Of a stretch of DNA of 64,000 nucleotides, positions 17,485-25,169 are shown in pieces. Each line of letters starts with the position of its first letter. The first letter of the stretch is position 1. The notes under the pieces are model-generated. The model was given only the letters and a program-made list of their open reading frames with translations. It did no database searches and was not told the origin of the DNA. The position numbers and the translations under genes are program-made. Origin of the DNA: CBDCVN01 sp965223585 (lineage in GTDB: Bacteria > Deinococcota > Deinococci > Deinococcales > Trueperaceae); contig CBDCWW010000022.1 of assembly GCA_965223585.1 (NCBI GenBank), positions 248,001 to 312,000 of the forward strand, given 5' to 3'.

Positions 17485-18462
17485 GTGAAACTCTATCCCA
17501 AAATAGCTTATTCTTCCAATTATAATATTAGACTTCTAGGGCTTGAGAAACTACACCCCTTCGATAGCTGTAAGTATGCTCATTCATGGCAAAAGCTTAA
17601 CAATAGATTTGGCAAAAAGCTGATGAAGAAGTGGTTAGTTAACCCTGAAAGTCCGGTAGACAACAGTGAATTAACTACTGTTCACTCTAATAATTATTTA
17701 GAATTCCTTAGATTCTCTCAATATGTTAGTCGAGCACTCGAGCTACCTCCATTAGCAATCCTCCCCAATTGGCTCGTGGATAAATTTGTTTTAGAGCCTA
17801 TGAGATGGGCAACAAAAGGAACTATTCTTATGGCAGAAAATGCTATTAAGAATGGAATAGGAGTTAATTTATCTGGTGGATATCATCATGCAAGCAGTGA
17901 AAACGGAGAAGGGTTTTGCATTTATTCAGATATTGCTATTGCTATTGCTTTACTGCGTAAGCAAGGCATGCTTTTAAAAGGAGATAAGGTCTTAATCATT
18001 GATTTAGATGCGCATCAGGGTAATGGCTTGGAAAGGATATTTATTAATGATGAAGATGTAAAGATTTTTGATATCTATAACCAAGATATTTATCCTAGGG
18101 ATTCTTTTGCTCAGAAGAGAATCGATTATGATATACCTCTGCATTCAAGAGTAAAAGATAAAGAGTATTTGGGCTTGCTCGAGAAATATCTTCCTGCCTT
18201 CTTAACTGATTTTAGTGATGCAAAGCTAGCTTTTTATAATGCAGGAACTGACATTTACGAATTTGATCCATTAGGAAATCTTGGAATATCAGCTCAAGGG
18301 ATCTTGACAAGAGATAAGTTTGTTTTTAATACTCTTACAAATACTAATATACCTTGGGTAATGGTACTAAGTGGTGGTTATACAAGAGAAAGCCATCAAT
18401 TTATAGCTGAGAGTATCGCCTATATATTACAGACTTGGGGTCTAGAGGAAGAGCGTAGATAG
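17485..18462 (+). CDS. Histone-deacetylase-family deacetylase (AcuC/HDAC11-like)
   Basis: GTG start with AAGGAAGG upstream; 325 residues, full length for the family. These zinc enzymes remove acyl groups from lysines or small amines. The catalytic His pair is in GGYHHAS (His134/His135). Zinc ligands are Asp175 and His177 (LDAHQGNG) and Asp256 (GTDIYEFDPLG). The terminal SGGYT (299) supplies the transition-state Tyr. The pattern fits class IV-like bacterial members. The substrate is unknown. CTCGAG reappears in this gene (17743 and near 18178), so it may belong to the resident genome rather than the accessory block. Confidence 0.88.
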   Translation: MKLYPKIAYSSNYNIRLLGLEKLHPFDSCKYAHSWQKLNNRFGKKLMKKWLVNPESPVDNSELTTVHSNNYLEFLRFSQYVSRALELPPLAILPNWLVDKFVLEPMRWATKGTILMAENAIKNGIGVNLSGGYHHASSENGEGFCIYSDIAIAIALLRKQGMLLKGDKVLIIDLDAHQGNGLERIFINDEDVKIFDIYNQDIYPRDSFAQKRIDYDIPLHSRVKDKEYLGLLEKYLPAFLTDFSDAKLAFYNAGTDIYEFDPLGNLGISAQGILTRDKFVFNTLTNTNIPWVMVLSGGYTRESHQFIAESIAYILQTWGLEEERR

Positions 18463-18478
18463 GTATTAGGAGTAAATA

Positions 18479-19114
18479 TTGATATCTTTAAATTCAGTCA
18501 CTTTTGAATCTACAGACCTCAAGTACAAAGGTGAACAAGAAGGAGTTCGTTTTTGGAGCACTACAGTTGGAGATAGTGTCAGTCTTCATTATTTCCCTAT
18601 TCCTCCAGATATTGAGGCAAACCTTGAATTGATTGATGAAGTTCGCAACTTCTATCGCAAAACTACTCAAGAGAGGGGTTATGCAATTATTGAAGTTGAA
18701 GTAACCACTTTTAATGAATGTTTAGCTATAAGATTGATTGTTAAAATTCCACAACAGCCTCGAGGAATGACATATGTGGGTTCACTGACACTACCTTTTC
18801 GTGATTTCAGCTACGTTGTAAAAGTGCAGTGTCCAGAGCGCGGAATTACGGGTATACGTGATTCAATTGTTTATCAAATGCTCAAAACTGACAAATTTCC
18901 AGTAGATGAGCAAGGTTGGTTAGAGGGTTGGATGCAAGATCCCTATGAGCCTACTTTGAATTGTTCCTTTGCTAGAAACTTATCAGAAGATAAAAAGTAC
19001 GATAAAATGTTTCCCGACCATCCACTTTCACGTTTAAGAGAAAAATTACAGCAGCTGCAAGATACTTTAGAAATAGCTGCTGAGGTCAAGATGAAACCAA
19101 GGTTTAAACAGTAA
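18479..19114 (+). CDS. Conserved-looking cytoplasmic protein upstream of livH, unknown function
   Basis: TTG start at 18479 with TAGGAG six bases upstream. The 211 residues have no signal peptide or TM. The composition is mixed alpha/beta (SVSLHYFPIPPDIE, YAIIEVEVTTFNECLAIRL). A helix-rich C-terminus (LREKLQQLQDTLEIAAEVK) could form a short coiled coil. Its stop is 12 bp before livH, so it is likely translated from the same transcript. I do not recognise a family. Confidence 0.6.
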   Translation: MISLNSVTFESTDLKYKGEQEGVRFWSTTVGDSVSLHYFPIPPDIEANLELIDEVRNFYRKTTQERGYAIIEVEVTTFNECLAIRLIVKIPQQPRGMTYVGSLTLPFRDFSYVVKVQCPERGITGIRDSIVYQMLKTDKFPVDEQGWLEGWMQDPYEPTLNCSFARNLSEDKKYDKMFPDHPLSRLREKLQQLQDTLEIAAEVKMKPRFKQ

Positions 19115-19126
19115 GGATAAAAATTT

Positions 19127-20002
19127 ATGGTTAGTTTCACACAAAATTTACTCAACGGCCTTCTAATAGGTGGTGTCTATGCCCTAATTGGTGTAGGTCT
19201 TGCCCTTATCTTTGGTGTAATGCGTGTCATTAACTTCTCACATGGAGAATTTCTTGTTATAGGTATGTACACCGCCCTTGCGCTGTTTACAGGATTTCAA
19301 CTAGATCCTTACCTGAGCCTTCTTCTTATATTACCTTTAGGCTTTGCTTTTGGTTGGTTTATTGAACGCTTTATATTAAGCCATTTAGTAGATGCTCCTG
19401 CTGACAGCAGTTTATTGGCAACTTTAGGTTTAGCCCTCATAATACAAAACGCTCTGCAACTTCGTTTTGGTGCAGAACCCCAATCACTTTATGTACCTTA
19501 TGCTACAGCTACTGTCCAACTAGGCGAGATTACTCTAAGCGTTATTCAACTTTTGGCAACATCACTGATATTAATTGTGATTGTAGGGCTTTTTATTTTC
19601 CTGACTTGGACGGGGCAAGGTAGGGCTGTTCGTGCAACTGCACAAAACCGTTTGGGTGCAGAGTTAGTAGGTATTAATACCTTAGCTATTCGTCGTTTTG
19701 CCTTTGGTTTTGGCACAATGCTTGCTTTTACTGCAGGTGTTATTTTAATTCCTCAGCTTTCTGTAACACCAGTAATCACTGGCCCTGCTTTTACATTAAA
19801 GGCATTTGTTGTGACTGTACTTGGTGGGCTTGGCAATATTTGGGGAGCCATTGGTGGAGGTCTATTACTTGGCGTTACTGAAGTACTCGGTGCATCTTAT
19901 ATTTCTAATAACTATAGAGATGCCTATGGCCTAATAGCCTTTCTAGTAATATTACTTTTAAAACCTCAAGGGCTCTTTGGAAAATCAGTAGAGCGAGTAT
20001 AA
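19127..20002 (+). CDS. livH: Branched-chain amino acid ABC permease LivH
   Basis: This 291-residue inner-membrane protein is the first permease of the HAAT-type transporter. It shows the family opening LLNGLLIGGVYALIGVGLALIFGVMRVINFSHG and the C-terminal FVVTVLGGLGNIWGAIGGGLLLG, with about eight hydrophobic segments. RAVRATAQNRLGAELVGIN is the cytoplasmic EAA-like loop contacting the ATPases. livM follows directly: the livH stop and the livM ATG abut. Confidence 0.95.
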   Translation: MVSFTQNLLNGLLIGGVYALIGVGLALIFGVMRVINFSHGEFLVIGMYTALALFTGFQLDPYLSLLLILPLGFAFGWFIERFILSHLVDAPADSSLLATLGLALIIQNALQLRFGAEPQSLYVPYATATVQLGEITLSVIQLLATSLILIVIVGLFIFLTWTGQGRAVRATAQNRLGAELVGINTLAIRRFAFGFGTMLAFTAGVILIPQLSVTPVITGPAFTLKAFVVTVLGGLGNIWGAIGGGLLLGVTEVLGASYISNNYRDAYGLIAFLVILLLKPQGLFGKSVERV

Positions 20003-20998
20003 ATGATGCTTAATCAAATGAGAAAACTTCCTTTCATTATGCGCCCCTTACAACTAATTACCTTTGCTTTTGCTGGAATCCTGTTACCAATCCTAGCGCC
20101 TAGTGTCAATTTTAGTATTTTAATTAGCCTGCTGCTATTTATTGGCTGGGCTACCTCATGGGACATTTTAGGTGGTTGGGCAGGTCAAACAAGTTTGGGG
20201 CATGCTGCTTTTGTTGGTATTGGTGCATATTCAGTAGCAGTACTTACTCAAAGGCACAGCTTTGACGCTATTTCCGCTATGCAAATTGGTATGCTGTTAG
20301 CAGGCATTATAGCCCTTATATGGGGTACTCTAACCTTTAAGTTAAGAGGCTCTTACTTTACGTTGTCCACTATTGCCATTGCTGAAATTCTTAGGCTAGT
20401 AGCTATTAATGAAAGATGGTTAACTGGTGGTGGTGAAGGAATTTTCATTTTTTCTTTACCAGAGCCCTTTGGATTTGACTTATTTGACCGTCAAATTCAG
20501 TACTACATTGCATTGGCATATGCAACACTCTTGCTAGGACTTGTTATGTGGTTTGCTAGCAATCGTTTTGGTTGCCAAATGCGAGCAGTACGTGAGAATG
20601 AAGAATCTGCGCAGGCCGCAGGAATTAATCCAAATAGCATAAAGATGCAAGCTTTGATTCTCTCTAGTACATTAACTGCTTCTGGTGGTGCAATATATGC
20701 CCTTTTCTTATCCTCTTTAGAACCCCATGATATTTTCTTTCTACCACTTTCTATACAAATTGCCTTAACAGCAATCATTGGAGGACGAGGTACAGTTTGG
20801 GGTCCAGCTTTAGGAGCTACTTTACTAATACTATCTGCTGAATTTTTCCGTAATATCTTTGCAGAAGCAAATTTGCTTATCTATGGTGTGCTTATATTGG
20901 TAGTAATTCTTTTCATGCCACGGGGCATTGTAGGAGAAATTGAGTCTTGGTTAATAAAGAAAAACTACGCAAAAGATAAACAAGGAGAAATAGTGTGA
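20003..20998 (+). CDS. livM: Branched-chain amino acid ABC permease LivM
   Basis: 331 residues, the second permease. Motifs are SWDILGGWAGQTSLGHAAFVGIGAY, the loop GCQMRAVRENEESAQAAGIN and the C-terminal LTAIIGGRGTVWGPALGA. Ten or so hydrophobic segments are visible. Two tandem ATGs open the frame. It overlaps livG by four bases (GTGA), which suggests translational coupling. Confidence 0.95.
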   Translation: MMLNQMRKLPFIMRPLQLITFAFAGILLPILAPSVNFSILISLLLFIGWATSWDILGGWAGQTSLGHAAFVGIGAYSVAVLTQRHSFDAISAMQIGMLLAGIIALIWGTLTFKLRGSYFTLSTIAIAEILRLVAINERWLTGGGEGIFIFSLPEPFGFDLFDRQIQYYIALAYATLLLGLVMWFASNRFGCQMRAVRENEESAQAAGINPNSIKMQALILSSTLTASGGAIYALFLSSLEPHDIFFLPLSIQIALTAIIGGRGTVWGPALGATLLILSAEFFRNIFAEANLLIYGVLILVVILFMPRGIVGEIESWLIKKNYAKDKQGEIV

Positions 20999-21762
20999 CC
21001 ATACTTACAGCAGAAAATATTACTGTGCGCTTTGGGGGGGTAATAGCAAATGACGATGTTTCATTGAAGTTAGAAAGGGGTAAAATTATTGGTCTTATTG
21101 GTCCTAATGGTTCTGGTAAAACAACCCTTTTTAATGCCTTAACTGGTTATGCTCCTATAGCAAAAGGAAAGGTCACCTTGTTGGGTAAGGACATTACCAA
21201 TTTGCCCCCACATAAACGTACTCGTAGAGGTTTAGGGCGAACCTTCCAAATAGAGCGTCCTTTTGAAGGTTTAACGGTACTCGAGAATGTACTGATTCCT
21301 GCTTTTATGATTTATCAAAATCGTCAAGATGCAGAGGATTGGACTTTTGAGTGCCTCGAGCGTGTAGAGCTAGAAGATCGTGCAAAGCAGCTCTCAAGTG
21401 ATCTTAACTTAGCTAGTCTTAGAAAACTCGAGCTAGCTAAAGCAATTGCTGTAAAGCCTCGCATTCTATTCCTAGACGAAGTTATGGCTGGATTAGATAG
21501 CGAAGCCCTTGAAAAAATGAGAACAGTGATTACAGAGCTATCTGTAGACGGCATCTCTATTTTGATGATTGAGCATAGTCTAAATCCTAAAAAAATTATG
21601 TATAAATCTAGTGGATTTTTTAGTAAAGTAATCGCTCTTTCTTCTGGCAAAAAAATTGACGAGGGAACATTACCTGAAGTAATGAAGAATCCTAAAGTTC
21701 GTGAAATTTTAGGTGAAAGCCAAATAGAAAAGGAAGGGGAAAATGACAGCCCTAGCAGCTAA
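20995..21762 (+). CDS. livG: Branched-chain amino acid ABC ATPase LivG
   Basis: 255 residues from a GTG start overlapping livM. Walker A is GPNGSGKTT and Walker B ILFLDEVMAGL. The signature region reads LNLASLRKLELAKAI, which matches the LivG style (LTLAGRKRLE) better than the standard LSGGQ. After the H-loop His (MIEH) the sequence SLNPKKIMYKSSGFFSKV is a few residues longer than usual and looks diverged. The C-terminus is polar and overlaps livF by 20 bp. Three CTCGAG copies lie within it. Confidence 0.92.
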   Translation: MTILTAENITVRFGGVIANDDVSLKLERGKIIGLIGPNGSGKTTLFNALTGYAPIAKGKVTLLGKDITNLPPHKRTRRGLGRTFQIERPFEGLTVLENVLIPAFMIYQNRQDAEDWTFECLERVELEDRAKQLSSDLNLASLRKLELAKAIAVKPRILFLDEVMAGLDSEALEKMRTVITELSVDGISILMIEHSLNPKKIMYKSSGFFSKVIALSSGKKIDEGTLPEVMKNPKVREILGESQIEKEGENDSPSS

Positions 21763-22537
21763 AAACTCTTTATTGGCAAACAGTAACCACCATGCGCCCA
21801 CCACAGGGGAAACCCCCATTAGAAATGAAAATGCTATTCTAAAAGTTAATAAAATTGATTTGGCATATAATGGGCTTAAAGTTATTTCAGATGCTAGCTT
21901 AACTGTTAGTAAAAATGAATTAGTAGGTTTAGTTGGTGGTAATGGTTCTGGTAAATCTACTATCCTTAGAGCAATTTCTGGCATGCTCAAGCCAAAGAAA
22001 GGTCAAATAATTTTTGATGGTAAGGAAATAAGTAATTTAAAGCCTCATGATATTGCAAGTATTGGCATTGCACATATTCCAATGGGCAGACAACTTTTCC
22101 CAAACATGACTGTCAAAGAAAATCTTTCTTTGGGCGCTTATTTGTCAGAAGCTCGAGCAAAACGTAGAGAAAATCTTGCGCTTGTATATGAGCTTTTCCC
22201 AGACATTTACACTAAACGTAAAGAGATAACAAGTGCTCTTTCTGGAGGACAGCAACAAATGGTAGCAGTTGGTCGTGGACTTATGCTTAATCCCAAAATG
22301 ATGATAATGGATGAGCCAACTTTGGGCCTTGCTGCAAATTTAGTAAGAGAGGTAATACAAGTGATACGCCGTGTCTCAGAAATGGGTTTGCCTATATTGT
22401 TAGTTGAACAAAATATTAAGCAGGTACTTCAAATTAGTGATTGGGCTTATGTTCTCGAGAATGGTAAAGTATTAATAGAAGGCCCTTCAAAAGAGCTTAT
22501 GGAAAATCCAAAAATTAAAGGTTACTTAGGATTTTAA
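21743..22537 (+). CDS. livF: Branched-chain amino acid ABC ATPase LivF
   Basis: 264 residues with Walker A GGNGSGKST, signature LSGGQQQMVAVGRGL and Walker B MMIMDEPTLGL. A polar N-terminal extension of about 30 residues precedes the usual start, so an internal start is possible. Last gene of livHMGF; pairs with LivG to drive LivHM. Confidence 0.94.
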   Translation: MTALAAKNSLLANSNHHAPTTGETPIRNENAILKVNKIDLAYNGLKVISDASLTVSKNELVGLVGGNGSGKSTILRAISGMLKPKKGQIIFDGKEISNLKPHDIASIGIAHIPMGRQLFPNMTVKENLSLGAYLSEARAKRRENLALVYELFPDIYTKRKEITSALSGGQQQMVAVGRGLMLNPKMMIMDEPTLGLAANLVREVIQVIRRVSEMGLPILLVEQNIKQVLQISDWAYVLENGKVLIEGPSKELMENPKIKGYLGF

Positions 22538-22670
22538 CAGTAGGGCAATTTCGTTAAAGAAAAACTAGTAGTCACTAAAGATTCTGAAGAGTATTTGCTA
22601 CAAAAAAATGTAGAAAATGTGACCAGTATCCTTTTAGGTTTGCTCGAGTAAAAGGTTTTCTAATTTAAAA

Positions 22671-22723
22671 AACATTAGATGTTGACACAACTAATGTTAA
22701 TACATATAATGTATAGACATTAG
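22671..22723 (+). promoter_or_regulatory. Perfect sigma-70 promoter embedded in repeated MarR-type half-sites
   Basis: TTGACA (22682-22687), a 17-bp spacer and TATAAT (22705-22710) form a consensus promoter. Around it lie three copies of one half-site: AACATTAG (22671-22678), CTAATGTT in inverted orientation (22691-22698) and ACATTAG (22717-22723). The first two form an inverted repeat spanning the -35 box. The MarR repressor encoded by the second gene of this operon is the likely ligand. The rest of 22538-22757 shows no gene. Confidence 0.75.
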
Positions 22724-22757
22724 GCTTGGTTTTATGCCAAGACGTGAGGTGATACCT

Positions 22758-23324
22758 ATGAATACATCTATTCTTATCTTTGCAGGAAGCGCTCGAACTG
22801 ATTCAACCAACAAATGGCTTGCTAAACAAGCAACAGAAATCGCCCAAGGTATGGGCGTAAAGGCTGATTTCGTTGACTTAAAGGATTACCCAATGCCACT
22901 CTACAATGGCGATTTAGAGCAAGAACAGGGCATTCCTAAAAATGCTAAGGTCCTTGAGACAATACTTAAAAAATATGATGGCATTGTTATTGCTTCTCCT
23001 GAATACAATGGCGCTTTTACTCCATTGCTCAAGAACACAATTGATTGGGTAACTCGTGTGAACTACAGTGCTTTTGCCAATAAAACTATTGGACTTATGA
23101 GTGCAACACCCGGTAAAGGAGGTGGCATTAGGGGGCTCAAGCTTCTTCGCTTGTGGCTCGAGAACATGCGTGTCACAGTTGTTAAGGAGCAGTTTTCTTT
23201 ACCCCAAGCCCCACAAACAATTACTGCAAAAGGCACTTTAGTTGAAGACAAACAAGTGGAGCTTGTTGATTTCATTAAACATGTTTCGCAAGCCATCAGC
23301 AAGCAGCAACCAGTTGCTGCTTAG
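22758..23324 (+). CDS. NAD(P)H-dependent FMN reductase / quinone reductase
   Basis: The start at 22758 has GAGGTGAT upstream. The 188-residue product is a flavodoxin-fold reductase of the azoreductase/FMN_red family. The FMN phosphate loop is GSARTDSTN and the second flavin contact SPEYNGAFTPLLKNTIDW is highly characteristic. It reduces flavins, quinones or azo compounds with NAD(P)H in the cytoplasm. It is the first gene of a three-gene operon with a MarR repressor, a common arrangement for quinone or electrophile stress. Confidence 0.92.
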   Translation: MNTSILIFAGSARTDSTNKWLAKQATEIAQGMGVKADFVDLKDYPMPLYNGDLEQEQGIPKNAKVLETILKKYDGIVIASPEYNGAFTPLLKNTIDWVTRVNYSAFANKTIGLMSATPGKGGGIRGLKLLRLWLENMRVTVVKEQFSLPQAPQTITAKGTLVEDKQVELVDFIKHVSQAISKQQPVAA

Positions 23325-23333
23325 GGATATTAA

Positions 23334-23783
23334 ATGCAGATTGAAGATGAAATCAAACAGGCTAATTTTAAAGATGAATACCAGAAGCTTGCCGTTAACT
23401 TGCTATATACCCAAGCCTATTTTGATACTTTGTTTGCCCAAGCTTTAAAAGGTTATAGCATTACACCTGAGCAATTTAATGTCCTACGTATTTTAAAAGG
23501 ATCACATCCCGAGCCAATGGCTGTAAAAGATATTCAGGAACGCATGATTAACAAGATGTCTAATACTTCGCGTTTAATTGAAAAGCTTAGGGCAAAAGGA
23601 TTTGTTGAGCGTATTATATGTGAGCATGATCGCCGAGCTGTAGACATCACCCTCACACCGCTAGGTTTAGAACAAGCAGAAATCTATAGCAAGGAGATTG
23701 AACCAATGAATCAGCACTACAAAACCTTAAGTGTAGAGGAAGCCAAACAACTCAACGAGCTTCTTAATAAATTACGAGGTTGA
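23334..23783 (+). CDS. MarR-family transcriptional repressor
   Basis: 149 residues with a MarR winged helix. LRILKGSHPEPMAVKDIQERM and NKMSNTSRLIEKLRAKGFVERI are the recognition region, and EHDRRAVDITLTPLG is the wing with its Asp-Arg-Arg. It lies 10 bp after the reductase gene and overlaps the frame of the next gene. It probably binds the half-sites at 22671-22723 and represses its own operon until an oxidant or phenolic ligand releases it. Confidence 0.93.
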   Translation: MQIEDEIKQANFKDEYQKLAVNLLYTQAYFDTLFAQALKGYSITPEQFNVLRILKGSHPEPMAVKDIQERMINKMSNTSRLIEKLRAKGFVERIICEHDRRAVDITLTPLGLEQAEIYSKEIEPMNQHYKTLSVEEAKQLNELLNKLRG

Positions 23784-23785
23784 TT

Positions 23786-24322
23786 ATGAGAGTATCTGTA
23801 TACATTGCAACTAGCCTCGATGGCTTTATTGCTAGGAAAAATGGTGATTTAGATTGGTTACCCGGAAGTGATGGCGAAGGAGGTAATGAAGACCATGGAT
23901 TCCAGAAATTTATGGATTCCATAGATGCTTTGGTCATGGGACGCAATACATATGACATGGTTATGTCCTTTGGACAGTGGCCTTATGGGGATAAGAGGGT
24001 CATTGTATTAACTAATAGGTCTATTCAGCTTCCAAGTGACATAAGCGAAACTGTAGAATCACAATCAGGTTCTCCAACTGAGTTGGTCAAACAGCTCTCA
24101 GAGCGAGAAATGAAGCATCTCTATATTGATGGTGGTAAAACAATTCAAGATTTCCTTGAAGCTGGATTAATCCAGCAAATCATAATTACTAGAGTTCCTA
24201 TCCTTATCGGTAGTGGAATTCCACTTTTTGGGCCGTTGAGTAGTGATAGGAAACTAAGTCACATTGAAACACAATCGTTTGCTAATGGCTTTGTTCAGAG
24301 TCGGTATGAGGTGCTCAAGTAA
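23786..24322 (+). CDS. RibD C-terminal / dihydrofolate-reductase-like protein
   Basis: The start at 23786 follows the MarR stop by two bases, with CGAGG upstream. The 178 residues match the RibD_C/YwjB type of DHFR-like reductase: VSVYIATSLDGFIARKNGDLDWLP at the start, MGRNTYDMV, and HLYIDGGKTIQDFLEAGLI. It binds NADPH; the substrate is unknown. Likely part of the same stress-response operon. Confidence 0.88.
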   Translation: MRVSVYIATSLDGFIARKNGDLDWLPGSDGEGGNEDHGFQKFMDSIDALVMGRNTYDMVMSFGQWPYGDKRVIVLTNRSIQLPSDISETVESQSGSPTELVKQLSEREMKHLYIDGGKTIQDFLEAGLIQQIIITRVPILIGSGIPLFGPLSSDRKLSHIETQSFANGFVQSRYEVLK

Positions 24323-24364
24323 ACTCTCTAGTGCTAACAGAAATATTCCTATAGTAGCATGGCT

Positions 24365-24571
24365 TTATTCTAAAGTTTTGGCTAAAGTTAGCTCCTGTCT
24401 AAATATTTCATCATTTGTGCATTGTGGATTCGTTATGTATGCCGTGGCTACATGTACATTCATTTGAGCAGGTGGTTTAGGTTCTAGGTATCCTGCTATA
24501 GCAAGAAACCCACTTAAAACTATGTACAGACCGATGATGGTTATTCCTAATAGCTTACCTATTCTTTTCAT
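24365..24571 (-). CDS. Small single-TM protein
   Basis: 68 residues with AAGGATGGA upstream of the ATG. One hydrophobic segment (LLGITIIGLYIVLSGFLAIAGYL, about 8-30) precedes a polar tail with one Cys (NPQCTNDE). This looks like a membrane-anchored periplasmic peptide. No family is recognised. Confidence 0.5.
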   Translation of the reverse strand: MKRIGKLLGITIIGLYIVLSGFLAIAGYLEPKPPAQMNVHVATAYITNPQCTNDEIFRQELTLAKTLE

Positions 24572-24672
24572 TATTCCATCCTTATCTTTCCTTTTTAAAA
24601 AAGCTAGAAATCCACCTGTGCATTAAAGCAAAAAGGCAAATTTTTGTCTTTTCAACAATTTAGATATTTCTT

Positions 24673-24858
24673 TCAAATATTTGTATTTCTTCCACATAAT
24701 CCAAATATAGGATATTCTCCTTCCTTTTTTGCCCACTCGTTAAATGCTGCCTCGAGCACAAGCCTAAGCTTTTTTTCTGACTCCTTCTTGAAATTCTCGA
24801 GCCACCCTTCTGATACTTCTCCACACTTTTCCCATGCTACATCTTGCATACCCTCCAA
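24673..24858 (-). CDS. Possible small protein, unknown
   Basis: An open frame of up to 61 residues from TTG 24858 (or ATG 24849). The composition is protein-like and amphipathic (WLENFKKESEKKLRLVLEAAFNEWAKK), and it contains two CTCGAG copies, as resident genes do. The ribosome site is poorly placed. It could be a real small gene or the remains of a larger one. Confidence 0.33.
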   Translation of the reverse strand: MEGMQDVAWEKCGEVSEGWLENFKKESEKKLRLVLEAAFNEWAKKEGEYPIFGLCGRNTNI

Positions 24859-24883
24859 TAATCTATATACTATGATGTAGGGT

Positions 24884-25146
24884 TTATATTGTTTTAATTA
24901 TTGTTACTTTGTGCACTGCTACACTACCAAAAGAAGCCGATGAACCTAAAGGGCTAAAATTGTTAGGTAACTCTTTTTGGCTTGGGTCAACACGTTTACC
25001 GGGGTTAGTATCAACACCTAAGTCATTAAGTGCTTTTCTAGATCATTGTTTGGATTTGGATTAACCTTTGAGTTCGAATTACTATTTATGATGTAAATTG
25101 CTAATAAAACTGTAAGTAAGATGCCTACAAGCAGACAGAAGCACAC
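24884..25146 (-). pseudogene. Frameshifted small TM protein downstream of the pentapeptide gene
   Basis: Reading from GTG 25146 gives a TM segment (VCFCLLVGILLTVLLAIYII), a polar linker rich in Asn-Pro, and then LEK. One base added to a short A-run near 25040 lets the frame continue as ALNDLGVDTNPGKRVDPSQK to a stop at 24884. Without it the frame ends at HLMT. It lies 24 bp after the pentapeptide-repeat gene on the same strand. Family unknown. Confidence 0.4.
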
Positions 25147-25169
25147 CGCTGTAAGGCATATTTTTTAAC

